A stretch of DNA of 64,000 nt. Source: Akkermansia muciniphila. Its GTDB lineage: Bacteria; Verrucomicrobiota; Verrucomicrobiia; Verrucomicrobiales; Akkermansiaceae. Under the pieces are notes generated by a model that did not search any database, was not told where the DNA came from, and saw only the letters and a list, made by a program, of their open reading frames with translations. The stretch covers positions 1,736,001 to 1,800,000 of the forward strand of contig NZ_CP114598.1 in assembly GCF_030848305.1 (NCBI RefSeq), read 5' to 3'. Positions 18,099 to 28,342 of this stretch are shown piece after piece. The translations under genes and the position numbers were made by a program. How positions within the stretch are numbered: position 1 is the first letter of the stretch; each line of letters opens with the position of its first letter.

Positions 18099-18410
18099 AA
18101 AGGGCTTGATGCTTTTCCGCAGGGGAGATGGAGATGAAACGGGGAAAATGAAGGCTCCGGAAAAGGGGGAGAAGGCGCGCTTCATGTCGTTTTGGTCTTA
18201 TTCGCGTCTTGAAATGCGGGACTTGAGACGGCCGGATGTTTCCCTTTTCCGGAAGGATGGCGGGAGAGGTGATTCCCGGATGACAATTCCTTGCCGGAAT
18301 TTTGTTGGACAGGAATATATCAGGCATTCCCGTTCCTCAAAAAATGATTGCCGTGTCCGTCTGAAACGGGTAGCATGCCAAAAATCGTTGTTTAATCCTG
18401 CATTATCTGT
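18099..18410. other. Intergenic stretch before pseudopilin cassette
   Basis: 312 bases without a credible gene. A weak promoter-like pair TTGCCG/TAGCAT with 17-base spacing lies about 45-75 bases before the pseudopilin start. Nothing else recognised. Confidence 0.3.
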
Positions 18411-19121
18411 ATGAGATATTTTTCCAAGCATTCCGGAATGGCTCTGCGCTGTTCCTTGTCAGGGAGCAAAGGGTTTACCCTGGTGGAACTGATTGTCGTG
18501 ATCACCATTATGGTGGCCATGATGGCCCTGGCCGCCAGCATGTTAAGAGGTGGGGGCAGGGGGCAGGGCCTTCAGGCCGCCGTTGAAATGGTGGACGGCC
18601 TGGTGCAGGAGGCGCGGCTGGATGCCATGGGCAAAGGAACGTGGAGCCGCCTGATTATTGTGAGTACCCCTGATGACGAAGCCCGCAATATGCGCACCCT
18701 GGGCGTGATGTCCAAAAATCCGCGCACCGGGAAGTGGCACCTGGTCAACCGTTTGCAGACTCTTCCCGCCGGTTTTTACGTCAGTCCTGCCTACAGCACC
18801 CTTCTGGAAGGTTCGAAGAAGGCCAGGGGCGAGAAATCCACGGCCCGCGATTTTGCCAGCCGTGACGGGCAGGATACCGTCAACCTTCCCGGCAACAGAA
18901 TGACGGATATTTACTTCATTGAATTTGACGAGGAAGGCCGCATGTCCCAGCCGAACGCCCCCACCCGCCTGGTGGTGGTTGCCGGTTCCGCCGGGAACGG
19001 CAAGGAGGAGAGGCCAACCCCGATGGTGGACGGCAAACCGGGCCTGGCAGGCGGCATTGTGATTTATCCCAAAGGCAATATCAGCCGTCTGAGGACGACG
19101 GAGCAGGTGATACCCAATTAG
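18411..19121 (+). CDS. Pseudopilin, Verru_Chthon cassette D-like (GspH/FimT-like)
   Basis: 236 residues. The prepilin processing site is SGSKG-FTLVELIVVITIM, with Gly at -1, Phe at +1 and Glu at +5, followed by a hydrophobic helix to residue ~45. The rest is a small globular domain with RLIIVSTPDDEARNMRTLG and ending in a strand-rich region (GGIVIYPKGNISRLRT). It leads a run of three pilin-like genes, consistent with the Verrucomicrobia-specific Verru_Chthon cassette; the D label is inferred from size and GspH-like layout. The protein is expected to be cleaved by a prepilin peptidase and inserted in the inner membrane or assembled into a pseudopilus. Confidence 0.78.
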   Translation: MRYFSKHSGMALRCSLSGSKGFTLVELIVVITIMVAMMALAASMLRGGGRGQGLQAAVEMVDGLVQEARLDAMGKGTWSRLIIVSTPDDEARNMRTLGVMSKNPRTGKWHLVNRLQTLPAGFYVSPAYSTLLEGSKKARGEKSTARDFASRDGQDTVNLPGNRMTDIYFIEFDEEGRMSQPNAPTRLVVVAGSAGNGKEERPTPMVDGKPGLAGGIVIYPKGNISRLRTTEQVIPN

Positions 19122-19152
19122 TTTCCATGATGTAATATCGGATTTTCATTTT

Positions 19153-19953
19153 ATGTTGACCAAGTGTATGAAACAGTCTCGTGCCAAGGGGTTCACCCTG
19201 ACGGAAGTGGTGCTTGCGATCGGCGTGGTTGCCGTGCTGATCGTCGTGTTCATGGCCATGTTTATTCCTGCCAGAAGGACGGTTCAGTCCGCCCTGACCA
19301 TTCGCGAAGCGGACCGCATCGTTCACGCCCTGACGGCGGAACTGGGAGAACTCCGCAATTCCGAGCGTGCCGCGTCCAACGCCAGAAAGTCTTCCTCATC
19401 CAAATATGTTTCCGCTTTTGACAAGGCGTTTTACTGGATGCAGTTTACGTCCAGACCCGCTACGACCATTCTTGTTTACAATTACAGGGCGGATTTGACC
19501 AAAGGAGCCCGCAGGGACGGAACTCCCCAGCCCTGGCTGGAGGAAGGCGGAAGCGTTCCCGGCAAAAATACGGCGGTAGTGACAGGGGTTTGCCTGGCGA
19601 ACAACAAAGAGCGTTGGGATGATTTCAAGGCCCTTGTGGGTCCCGTCTTCGCCGTGCGCATGACCCAGCTGGTGGTGGAGCGCATGGATTCCAGCTCTTA
19701 CGGGTATAAACTGGCCCCCAAGTATGGAACGATTTACAATCCTTATAACCGCGGCAAGGTGATTAAGGAACCTTCCCTGTATGTTTATACGCCGGAGAAA
19801 GGAGGCGGCCTGAATTTGCCGTGGGGGGCGGAAGTCCTGTACCAGGCGGAGTTCTTCCAGCTGTTGAATACGGATCCCGAACGTTTACAGCATTTGACGT
19901 GGGAAAATTTAAAGACTCCCGTGTTTACGCGCAATCTCGCTTTCCGCCGTTAG
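19153..19953 (+). CDS. Pseudopilin, Verru_Chthon cassette B-like
   Basis: 266 residues. Prepilin site AKG-FTLTEVVLAIGVVAVLI, with Glu at +5 and a helix continuing to about residue 40. The C-terminal domain is not similar to standard GspI/J/K by eye. It starts 31 bases after the D-like gene and ends 30 bases before the C-like gene, so the three are an operon. Probably a minor component of the same fibre or secretion apparatus; function undescribed as far as the sequence shows. Confidence 0.72.
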   Translation: MLTKCMKQSRAKGFTLTEVVLAIGVVAVLIVVFMAMFIPARRTVQSALTIREADRIVHALTAELGELRNSERAASNARKSSSSKYVSAFDKAFYWMQFTSRPATTILVYNYRADLTKGARRDGTPQPWLEEGGSVPGKNTAVVTGVCLANNKERWDDFKALVGPVFAVRMTQLVVERMDSSSYGYKLAPKYGTIYNPYNRGKVIKEPSLYVYTPEKGGGLNLPWGAEVLYQAEFFQLLNTDPERLQHLTWENLKTPVFTRNLAFRR

Positions 19954-19983
19954 CGGGCATTATCTGAAGACCTCTGAAAAAAC

Positions 19984-21054
19984 ATGAAGACATTTGCCAA
20001 AATCAAATCCGGCGCGTTCACCCTGATTGAACTCCTGGCAGCCATGACCATCACTACCGTGCTGGTTCTGGTCATTGTGGCCCTGACTTCCCGCGGGGTG
20101 GATATCTGGAGATGGGTGTTGCAGGATGTGCGGACCACGACGCTTGCCCGCACGGCCATGGATACCATGACCAAGGATTTTGAAAGCATGCAGTTCCGGC
20201 CCGGGAATCCCTTTGAGTGGATGCTGGTGCAGCGGGACAGCGACTTGGTTGCCCGTGCGGGAAAGACTGCGGTTTCCAGGAAAAAGGGTCGAGCGTCCTC
20301 CCTGGATGAAGCCCGCGTGAACCTGATGACCATGGGGCCGGAAGGCGCCAAAGTCACGAATGCCTCTCAGTTGGTTTTCTTTACCACGGCTACAGACCGC
20401 AACCCGGCCAAATCCAGCATGGATATGCGTAATGACCGCATCATCGGTGACGTGAATTGCGTGGGGTACAAGCTTCTTTACCGCGATCAGATTCTGGATC
20501 AGGACGCTACGGCGGAGTCTGACGGTTTTCCCGTTTATTCCCTGTACCGCAACTTGATCAGTGCGGAAGATACCGTGCGGAACCTTCTGGGGCAGCAGGA
20601 TCTCTGGTCCGCTTACGAACGGTACCGGCAGGATGAAACCGTCCCTTCCAACTTCCTGGTGGAGAATATTGTGGAAATGACGCTGATTTTTGAAGTGGAT
20701 TACCAGAAAAAGATCGGCAATTCCGGCAGCAACAAATCGGACAAGGATGCCACGCAAAGAGCATCCGTGCTGGTTCCTGTCATGACTACGGGCGCCAACC
20801 GCCTCGGCTCCTGCACCCAGATGGATGTGTATGGCAACCGCCTGGATATCGTAGGCAGCAGCGTGAATATTGATGATTTGAAATCCGGCCGCGTTACTGC
20901 CGTGACGATTTCCATGACGGTGGTGACGGATGAAGGCATGGCCCTTGTGGACCAGATCCGACAGAAGAAGCGTCCCGCTCCCTCTCCTGAAGAATTTTTT
21001 GAACGTTATACCCGGTCTTTCACCCAGCGGATCGCATTGCCTATGAACCGTTAG
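19984..21054 (+). CDS. Pseudopilin, Verru_Chthon cassette C-like
   Basis: 356 residues. Prepilin site SGA-FTLIELLAAMTITTVLV (Ala at -1 instead of Gly, Glu at +5). The ectodomain contains DIWRWVLQDVRTTTLARTAM and a long region ending RYTRSFTQRIALPMNR, which I associate with Verru_Chthon cassette protein C. Last gene of the three-gene cassette. The large A component usual for this cassette is not next to it. The Ala at -1 is tolerated by some prepilin peptidases but is noteworthy. Confidence 0.75.
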   Translation: MKTFAKIKSGAFTLIELLAAMTITTVLVLVIVALTSRGVDIWRWVLQDVRTTTLARTAMDTMTKDFESMQFRPGNPFEWMLVQRDSDLVARAGKTAVSRKKGRASSLDEARVNLMTMGPEGAKVTNASQLVFFTTATDRNPAKSSMDMRNDRIIGDVNCVGYKLLYRDQILDQDATAESDGFPVYSLYRNLISAEDTVRNLLGQQDLWSAYERYRQDETVPSNFLVENIVEMTLIFEVDYQKKIGNSGSNKSDKDATQRASVLVPVMTTGANRLGSCTQMDVYGNRLDIVGSSVNIDDLKSGRVTAVTISMTVVTDEGMALVDQIRQKKRPAPSPEEFFERYTRSFTQRIALPMNR

Positions 21055-21146
21055 GCCTGTATCCGGGAAATTGGGGGAGGACGGAGTGTCCGTTGCCGCC
21101 TTTTGCCCAGAGCGTTTCCTGCCATTCATTGTTCTGTAGTTGCAAT

Positions 21147-21887
21147 ATGTTGGGGTTTACAAATATCGTCGGTAATTTATCCCCTCTGCCGGAGCTGGTG
21201 CTGTGGCGTGATCCTGTCGCCAGAAGCGGGGAGGAAGCCATGGCAGTGGACGAAGCTTTGCTGGAATGGGGCAGGAAACCGGTGCTGAGGGCGTACCGAT
21301 GGGCGGAACCGACCGTGACTTACGGTTATTTTGATGAGGAAGCCACAGCGCGCGCCATTTTCCCGGGTGAGGAGCTTCATTTTGTCCGCCGCTGGACGGG
21401 CGGGGGAATTGTGGATCATCGGCAGGATATTCCCTTTACTCTGGTCATGCACCGCAAGGGAGAACAAGAGCGTCCTTCCAGCGCGGTTCTGTACCGTTGG
21501 ATTCATGGGGCGCTGGCCCGCGTCCTGAGGGATTGCGGCGTGGAGTGCGTGATGCTGGACGGGGATGCGCCGGATGGAGGCCGGGCCTGTTTTTCCAGCC
21601 CCGTAACGAGTGATCTTGTCCTTCCCGGCGGGGAGAAACTGGCTGGCGGTGGCCAGAGAAGAGTCCGCGGAGGCGTTCTTCACCAGGGGAGCATCCAGAA
21701 TTGTTTTCTTCCTTCCGGATGGGATGAATTGTTGGCCGCCCGTCTGGCGGAGGAACATTCCCTGTGCGTGGACGCGGAACTGTTCCCCGGCATGGATGCC
21801 CGCGTGGAGGAACTGCTGGCTTCCAAATACCGTACGGAAGCATGGCGTTCCGGCGTACGGCATGGGCGCCCGTCTCAATCACGGTAA
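21147..21887 (+). CDS. Lipoate-protein ligase A-like protein (BPL/LplA/LipB fold)
   Basis: 246 residues from ATG 21147; an in-frame ATG at 21093 would add 18 residues without similarity. The family motif RRWTGGGIVDH (RRxTGGGxVxH) is present, with MAVDEALLEWG upstream and LAGGGQRRVRGGVLHQGSI downstream, where the ligase-type Lys is in EKLAGG. Members attach lipoate or octanoate to 2-oxo acid dehydrogenase E2 or GcvH. It lacks the C-terminal accessory domain of full-length E. coli LplA. Substrate preference (lipoate versus octanoate) is uncertain. Confidence 0.82.
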   Translation: MLGFTNIVGNLSPLPELVLWRDPVARSGEEAMAVDEALLEWGRKPVLRAYRWAEPTVTYGYFDEEATARAIFPGEELHFVRRWTGGGIVDHRQDIPFTLVMHRKGEQERPSSAVLYRWIHGALARVLRDCGVECVMLDGDAPDGGRACFSSPVTSDLVLPGGEKLAGGGQRRVRGGVLHQGSIQNCFLPSGWDELLAARLAEEHSLCVDAELFPGMDARVEELLASKYRTEAWRSGVRHGRPSQSR

Positions 21888-21902
21888 TTTCCCTTTTTTC
21901 TG

Positions 21903-22892
21903 ATGAACTATCTTCCTGATCCCGGCCGCTACAGCCATGCGGCCTACCGCCGCTGCGGGCGCAGCGGTCTGCTGCTCCCTCCCGTTTCCCTGGGGCTCTG
22001 GCACAATTTCGGCGCAGCGGATAATTTTGAAAACGCCCGCCGGCTTATTCACGGCGCGTTTGATGCCGGCATTACGTATTTTGACCTGGCGAATAATTAC
22101 GGTCCTCCTCCCGGTTCGGCGGAAGAATGCTTTGGCCGTATTTTCATGCAGGATTTGTCCCGTTTCCGGGATGAACTTGTCATTGCTACCAAAGCCGGGC
22201 ATTTGATGTGGCCCGGCCCGTACGGGGACTGGGGATCCCGCAAACACATGCTTGCCAGCCTGGACCAGTCCCTTTCCCGCATGAAGCTGGAGTATGTGGA
22301 TATTTTCTACGCGCACCGGCATGATCCGGAAACTCCCCTTGAGGAAACGGCCGGAGCCCTCATTACGGCGGTTCGCTCCGGAAAGGCCCTGTATGCCGGT
22401 ATTTCCAAGTTCCCGGCGGAACAGGCCAGGCAGATGTGCTCCATGCTCGGGGAGGCCGGCGTTCCGTGCCTGGTGCATCAGGTTCGTTACAATATGTTTA
22501 ATCGGGAACCGGAAACATCCGTTTTCCAAGCTGTCCGGGAAACGGGTACCGGATGCGTCGCTTTTTCTCCTCTGGCCCAGGGGATGTTGACGGACCGTTA
22601 TCTGGAGGGTATTCCTGAAGATTCCCGCGCGGCAGGTTCCTCCGTCTTTTTAACAAAGGAACGGGTCCTTCAGCATGGGGATAAGATTCGCCGTCTGGCC
22701 GCCCTGGCCAGGAGCCGGGGGCAGAGCCTTGCCCAGATGGCCCTGGCCTGGGTGCTGAAAGATCCCGTAGTGACCACGGCCCTGATTGGCGCCAGCCGTC
22801 CCTCTCAAATCAGGGATTGCCTGAAAGCTCTGGATAGCGCGCCGTTTACGCCGGAGGAGCTTTCTCTTATTGACGCAAATGCGGATAGATAG
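21903..22892 (+). CDS. Aldo/keto reductase (YghZ-like)
   Basis: 329 residues, a TIM barrel of the AKR family. The tetrad is visible: Asp and Tyr in YFDLANNYG, Lys in ATKAGH and His in FYAHRHD. The GPPPGSAEE and NMFNRE pieces match the L-glyceraldehyde-3-phosphate reductase (YghZ) subgroup. It is NADPH-dependent by family. Only 15 bases separate it from the lipoate-ligase-like gene, suggesting co-transcription. Confidence 0.9.
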   Translation: MNYLPDPGRYSHAAYRRCGRSGLLLPPVSLGLWHNFGAADNFENARRLIHGAFDAGITYFDLANNYGPPPGSAEECFGRIFMQDLSRFRDELVIATKAGHLMWPGPYGDWGSRKHMLASLDQSLSRMKLEYVDIFYAHRHDPETPLEETAGALITAVRSGKALYAGISKFPAEQARQMCSMLGEAGVPCLVHQVRYNMFNREPETSVFQAVRETGTGCVAFSPLAQGMLTDRYLEGIPEDSRAAGSSVFLTKERVLQHGDKIRRLAALARSRGQSLAQMALAWVLKDPVVTTALIGASRPSQIRDCLKALDSAPFTPEELSLIDANADR

Positions 22893-22997
22893 GCGCTGCT
22901 TTTCCCGTGGCGCTGGTCTTTCTGCAGGAAGGGGCATTTTCCGTTCCGGACACAGGTTTTTTCTTGGAGTAAAGAAGAGCTGATGCTATGTTTCCAC

Positions 22998-23014
22998 CAC
23001 TTTAATTTAAAGTG
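22998..23014. repeat. Short inverted repeat just before hppA
   Basis: CACTTTA-ATT-TAAAGTG, perfect 7-bp arms, 8 bases before the hppA ATG. Could be an operator or an mRNA hairpin over the start region; no promoter assigned. Confidence 0.4.
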
Positions 23015-23022
23015 TACTGACA

Positions 23023-25251
23023 ATGATAAGCATCCAGGATTTATTTTGGCTCATCCCATCGGCTTCCGTGCTGGCCCTCATTTTTGCGGGCATCTTTTTT
23101 TACCGCATGAAAGCGCAGGATGAGGGGAACGAGGTCATGAAAATGATTGCCAGGCATGTCCGCAGCGGCGCTATGGCCTATCTGCGGCAGCAGTATAAGA
23201 TTGTCGCCATTTTCTTTGTGCTGATTACCATTGTATTCGCTTTCCTGGCCTATTGCCTGCATATCCAGAATCCATGGGTGCCGTTCGCGTTCATTTCAGG
23301 CGGCTTTTTCTCCGGTCTGGCCGGGTACATCGGCATGAAGACGGCTACGTACGCTTCCGGCCGCGTGGCGAATGCCTGCCGCCATTCCCTGGATGCCGGG
23401 CTGCAAATCGCTTTCCGCTCGGGCGCCGTGCTCGGCCTGACCGTCGTGGGCCTTGCCATGCTTGATATTGGCGTCTGGTACTGGGTGCTGGATTGGTTTT
23501 ACGGGGACATGGAGCTTTCCATGCGCCTGGTCGTCATCACTACCACCATGCTGACGTTCGGCATGGGGGCTTCCCTCCAGGCCCTGTTTGCCCGTGTGGG
23601 CGGCGGCATTTTCACCAAGGCGGCGGATGTAGGAGCCGACCTGGTAGGGAAGGTGGAGGCCGGCATTCCGGAGGACGACCCCCGCAACCCCGCCACCATT
23701 GCGGATAACGTGGGCGATAACGTGGGGGACGTGGCCGGCATGGGGGCGGACCTTTACGAATCTTACTGCGGTTCCATTCTGGCTTCCGCCGCTTTAGGCG
23801 CGGCAGCTTACATGGCCGTTCCTGAAATGGCGATCAAGGCCGTCCTTACGCCCATGCTGATCGCCGCCCTCGGCACCATTCTTTCCCTGTTGGGCGTGTA
23901 CGCGGTGCGCGTGAAGCGCGGCGCTTCCCAGACGGAGCTGATGGCAGCCCTGAACCGCGGCATTAACTTGAGTTCCTTCCTGATTGCCATAGCCTCCGCT
24001 TTCCTGCTCCAGCTCATCGGCCTGGATAACTGGGCCGGCATCTGGGGGGCCATCGTCACCGGCCTGGCGGTGGGCATCGTCATCGGCAAGAGCACGGAGC
24101 ATTACACCTCCCATGATTCCTATCCCTGCCGTAAAATCGCCCACAGCGCGAAGACGGGGCCTGCCACCGTCATTATTTCCGGCATCGGCATTGGCATGAT
24201 TTCCACCTGCATTCCTGTAATTACTGTCGTCGTGGGAACTGTGCTGGCTTACGGCATGGCTTCCGGGGACTGGCATTTCACCGGGGCTGAAATGAGCAAG
24301 GGGCTATATGGCATCGGCATTGCCGCCGTCGGCATGCTTTCCACGCTGGGGCTGACATTGGCGACGGACGCTTACGGCCCCATTTCCGACAACGCCGGGG
24401 GTAATGCGGAGATGAGCAAGCTGGACCCGGAAGTGCGCCGCCGCACGGATGCCCTGGATGCCCTGGGCAACACGACAGCCGCCACGGGCAAGGGATTCGC
24501 CATCGGTTCCGCCGCGCTGACGGCGTTGGCGCTTCTGGCTTCCTATATTGAAGAATTGAAGATTGCCATCCTTCACTGGAGTGAGGCCACGGGCAATACC
24601 ATTTACAAAATTAATGATGCCGTAAGCGTGGAGGTTTCCAAAATCGCTACTGCTTCCCTGTCTGATTTCATGGGCTATTTCCAGGTAACCCTGATGAACC
24701 CGAAGGTGCTCATGGGGCTCTTCGTGGGGGCCATGATGTCCTTCATGTTCTGCGGACTGACCATGAATGCCGTTGGTCGCGCCGCGGAAAAAATGGTCAA
24801 GGAAGTGCGTCGCCAGTTTAAGGAAATCAAGGGAATCCTGACCGGGGAGGCAGAGCCGGATTACGTGCGCTGCGTGGAAATTTCCACGGCGGGTGCGCAG
24901 CATGAAATGATCTGGCCGTCCGTGCTGGCGGTCATCACTCCCATCTGCATGGGTATCGTCTTCGGCGTTCCCGGCGTGTTCGGTCTGCTGGCCGGCGGCC
25001 TGGCTTCCGGCTTTGTGCTCGCCGTATTCATGGCGAACTCCGGCGGCGCGTGGGACAATGCCAAAAAATATATTGAACAGGGCCATGTGGGCGGCAAAGG
25101 CTCGGAAAGCCATAAGGCAGCCGTTATCGGCGATACGGTGGGCGACCCCTTCAAGGATACGTCCGGCCCGTCCCTCAATATCCTGATCAAGCTCATGAGC
25201 ATGGTGGCCATCGTCACCGCCGGCGTGAACATCGCCGTGACCCTGTTTTAA
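23023..25251 (+). CDS. hppA: Membrane-bound ion-pumping pyrophosphatase (K+-dependent type)
   Basis: 742 residues, many membrane helices. Hydrolyses cytoplasmic pyrophosphate and pumps H+ or Na+ outward. The substrate-binding blocks [12 protein letters not shown] and [20 protein letters not shown] (about residues 201-245) and the C-terminal [17 protein letters not shown] are canonical. The K+-dependence segment reads [10 protein letters not shown] with Ala486 and Gly489, the K+-dependent state; the K+-independent state has Lys and Thr there. K+-dependent enzymes are mostly Na+ pumps, so Na+ transport is likely but not shown. Single gene with its own terminator; would save energy in a fermenter. 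Confidence 0.95.
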   Translation: MISIQDLFWLIPSASVLALIFAGIFFYRMKAQDEGNEVMKMIARHVRSGAMAYLRQQYKIVAIFFVLITIVFAFLAYCLHIQNPWVPFAFISGGFFSGLAGYIGMKTATYASGRVANACRHSLDAGLQIAFRSGAVLGLTVVGLAMLDIGVWYWVLDWFYGDMELSMRLVVITTTMLTFGMGASLQALFARVGGGIFTKAADVGADLVGKVEAGIPEDDPRNPATIADNVGDNVGDVAGMGADLYESYCGSILASAALGAAAYMAVPEMAIKAVLTPMLIAALGTILSLLGVYAVRVKRGASQTELMAALNRGINLSSFLIAIASAFLLQLIGLDNWAGIWGAIVTGLAVGIVIGKSTEHYTSHDSYPCRKIAHSAKTGPATVIISGIGIGMISTCIPVITVVVGTVLAYGMASGDWHFTGAEMSKGLYGIGIAAVGMLSTLGLTLATDAYGPISDNAGGNAEMSKLDPEVRRRTDALDALGNTTAATGKGFAIGSAALTALALLASYIEELKIAILHWSEATGNTIYKINDAVSVEVSKIATASLSDFMGYFQVTLMNPKVLMGLFVGAMMSFMFCGLTMNAVGRAAEKMVKEVRRQFKEIKGILTGEAEPDYVRCVEISTAGAQHEMIWPSVLAVITPICMGIVFGVPGVFGLLAGGLASGFVLAVFMANSGGAWDNAKKYIEQGHVGGKGSESHKAAVIGDTVGDPFKDTSGPSLNILIKLMSMVAIVTAGVNIAVTLF

Positions 25252-25280
25252 ACAGGAAAATTTTTTTCACGGTTAACGAA

Positions 25281-25313
25281 GGGAGCCCGCGGGATTGGCG
25301 GGCTCCCTTTTTT
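25281..25313 (+). terminator. Rho-independent terminator of hppA
   Basis: 10-bp stem GGGAGCCCGC/GCGGGCTCCC (25281-25290/25298-25307) and T6. Confidence 0.93.
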
Positions 25314-25907
25314 GGGCTGATAGAGAACTGTCCACTGGCAAGCGGTTTCTTAATGGCCGTTTCTTTCAATGGCTTTTTATTCTGCTGTCTGTGAAAAGGG
25401 ACAGTATAGTTGAAATAGGGTGGATTAGGGGTTAAATAGCCTGAAAGCCAGCAATGGCGGGGGATGACGAAGATGGAAAGAAGAGACGAGTAGTTGCGAT
25501 GTGAAATGCCCTCCGAAGAAGGGCTGTTAATATGACGAGGCCAAAGCAAGGCCAAGCCGATTACAGGCGACGAAGTCAAGCATCTTGAAAAATCCTTCAT
25601 GAAACTGCTTGTTTTCGAATTCCCGGGCCAGTACGGCAAAGTGGAAAAGTTCATTCTGGAAGCCGGATATGCAAAAGAAGACATCCCCGGCCTGATTGAC
25701 CGCACCGTAGGAAGGGGTAGAGTCATCGTGGCGGAACTGTTTTTCGGCGGGAAGGTGTTGGCATTTCTTTTGGCGGACTTCAGCGGGAGATCCTGTTTTC
25801 TTTTGTTTCCGGAAAGGAAGAGATATCGTAAGTTTTTTCTTTCCTTCTGCGTATTCATAACATGCAGATGTTTGCGTATTTTATTGAATCAAGAAGATAA
25901 ATAACTT
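25314..25907 (+). pseudogene. Low-coding stretch with a possible gene remnant
   Basis: About 590 bases between hppA and the GH3 gene. One frame is open from ~25535 to 25902 (ATG at 25599); its first part (MKLLVFEFPGQYGKVE to FGGKVLAFLLADF) looks protein-like, while the end is Cys/Phe-rich and implausible. There is no recognised family, and codons upstream of the ATG also look coding, suggesting the 3' or middle part of a decayed gene. Base composition here and in the GH3 gene appears more A/T-rich than in the flanks. Confidence 0.25.
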
Positions 25908-28119
25908 ATGAATTGGAAAAATCTTTCTGGAATATCTACCTATCTCATGTTGCTGGTATGTAGTACGGGCAGCGGTGCCAAAGAAACTTCTATTGCCGAT
26001 GACTACAAAAATCCGGCATTACCGCTTGAAGAGAGGGTTGAATCTTTATTAAGTCAGATGACGTTGGAAGAAAAAGTCTTGCAGCTTAGTCAGGGGGTGC
26101 TCGGACGGGATTACAATGTCAACAATCTCGTGGAAGGAAATGTTCAGGCTGACCCGCGGATGGGCTCGATGATTTGTGCGCTGGAAGATCCGGAAAAGCG
26201 TAACGCCTATCAGAAATTTATTGTGGAAAAGAGCCGATTGGGTATTCCCATGATCTTCGGCTATGATGTGATTCATGGGTATAAGACCATTTTCCCGGTG
26301 CCTCTGGCCCAGGCCTGTTCCTGGAATCCGGAATTGGTGCGAGAGTGCTGTGTTGTCGCCGCCAAAGAGAGCAAGGCGTCAGGCATTGACTGGACATTTT
26401 CTCCGATGATCGACATCGGCCGCGATCCCCGTTGGGGGCGAGTTGTGGAAGGCTACGGGGAAGATCCTTATGCTACGGGAGTATTTGCCGCCGCTGCCGT
26501 CAAGGGGTATCAGGGAGAGACTGTGCCGTACAGAATGGTTGCTTGTTTGAAGCATTTTGTCGGATATGGCGAGTCGGAAGGCGGACGGGATTATTCTTAT
26601 ACGGATATTTCCCGTCAGGCTCTCTGGGAAACATACCTGCCTCCTTATGAAGCCGGCGTCCAAGCCGGAGCCAGGACTTTGATGGGAGCTTTCAATGACA
26701 TTTGCGGAGTGCCGGCGTCGGCCAATGCCTATATCCTCAAGGAAGTATTACGTAACAAATGGGGGTTCACCGGTTTTGTCGTGTCGGACTGGAGTTCCGT
26801 TCCGCCAACTGATGGACCAGGGGTATGCGGCCAATGCGGCCGACTGCGTCAAAAAAGTTCTTGAAGCCGGGCTCGATATGGAGATGGTAGATGGATTTTT
26901 CAGGAAGTTCATTCCTGCCCTTGTCAAAAGCGGGGATTTGAATCCCAAATTCGTGGACGATGCTGTGCGGCATGTTTTACGCGTCAAATTTGAGTTAGGG
27001 CTTTTTGAACATCCTTACGTGGAGGTCAAACCGGCAGCGGAACGTTGGCGTTTGCCCGGATACAGGGCTCTGGCTCGCCGGATGGCTGTGGAGTCCATGG
27101 TTCTTCTTAAAAACAAAGACAATCTTTTGCCTTTGTCTCCCAAGCTCAGGAATATCGCCCTGATCGGTCCTTTGGCTAAGGATAAGAATTCCCTGATCGG
27201 CAGTTGGCGCGGTCGTGGAGAGGCCAGGGATGTGACGGATATTGAAGAGGGGCTCCGCCAAATGCTGTCATCTTCTGTCAATCTTCATTATGCCAGGGGG
27301 TGCGGCGTGAATGAAGGTTCCGATGAGGAACTTCAGGAAGCTGTGCGGGCCGCGGAGCGATCGGAAGTCATTCTTCTCTGTCTGGGGGAAACCTCCGGTA
27401 TGAATGGGGAGAATGCCAGCCGTTCGACCATTTCCCTGACTTCTCCTCAACAAAAGTTGTTTGCCCGTCTGGCCGGGTTGAAAAAGCCGATAGTTCTTCT
27501 GCTGGCGGCAGGAAGACCAATTTCCCTGCATAATATTGAACCTCAGGTATCATCTATTCTTGTAACATGGCATCCCGGCACGGAAGCCGGACTCGCTGTG
27601 GCTGATCTTCTCACCGGCAGGGAAAACCCCTCCGGCAGGCTCGCTATTACTTTCCCGCGTACGGAGGGTCAGATCCCAATGTACTACAATATGCGGAATT
27701 GTGCCAGGTCTCACCAGGGCAAGTATCAGGACATTTCCACCGAGCCGATGTATTGGTTCGGAGACGGTATCAGTTACACTGCATTCGAATACGGGCCCCT
27801 TGACCTGAGTTCCAGAGAGTTGACATGCAGTACGCCTCTAACTGTGAATATTGACATCAAAAATACTGGATCCAGGGTCGGCAAAGAAACTGTTTTCCTG
27901 TATATTCACGATAAAGTGGCTTCAATATCGCAACCGGGGAAACGCCTGATAGCTTTTCAGAAGGTCGAATTACAGGCCGGTGAGTCTAAAACCGTTTCCT
28001 TCACCGTAGAGCCTTCGCGGGACTTGAGTTTCGCCAATTCCGACGGATGCCGGGTGCTGGAACCGGGGGAATTTGAAATTATTGTCAAAGACAAAAAGGA
28101 AACGATCAACCTGAAGTAG
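25908..28119 (+). pseudogene. GH3 beta-glucosidase-like gene with a single-base frameshift
   Basis: Two overlapping frames together give one GH3 protein of about 736 residues. Part 1 (25908 to ~26801) holds a signal-peptide-like N-terminus, KHFVGYGESEGGRDY and the nucleophile Asp294 in VVSDWSS. Part 2 (~26803-28119) continues with QLMDQGYAANAADCV, the (alpha/beta)6 sandwich (WHPGTEAGLAVADLL) and a C-terminal fibronectin III-like domain. The shift is one extra C at 26802/26803 in GTTCCGCC; removing it joins VSDWSSV to RQLMDQG. As written, translation stops at 26864, so the enzyme is truncated right after its nucleophile. A sequencing error cannot be excluded. The family acts on beta-glucosides and beta-xylosides. 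Confidence 0.82.
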
Positions 28120-28305
28120 CCTATCAGCAGGAGCCACCAATAAAGGCAGGAAAGATGTAAAGTGCGGCAAATACAACGCATGAAAAATAAAAATGGTGCA
28201 GAAAATTCATTTTAGTCCGCCTCGGTGAATTCCAGAGGCGGGTTTGCTTCCTTGGGCTCTGTTGGGAAAGCTCCGGTGTTTTTTCGTCATGGACAGAAAG
28301 TTTTT

Positions 28306-28334
28306 TTGACAAGGCAGAGGCAGAGGAGTAATAA
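28306..28334 (+). promoter_or_regulatory. trp operon promoter
   Basis: TTGACA (28306-28311), 17-base spacer, TAATAA (28329-28334): consensus -35, ideal spacing, near-consensus -10. The predicted start of transcription is near 28341, only ~2 bases before the leader ATG. Confidence 0.7.
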
Positions 28335-28342
28335 ACGCGCAG

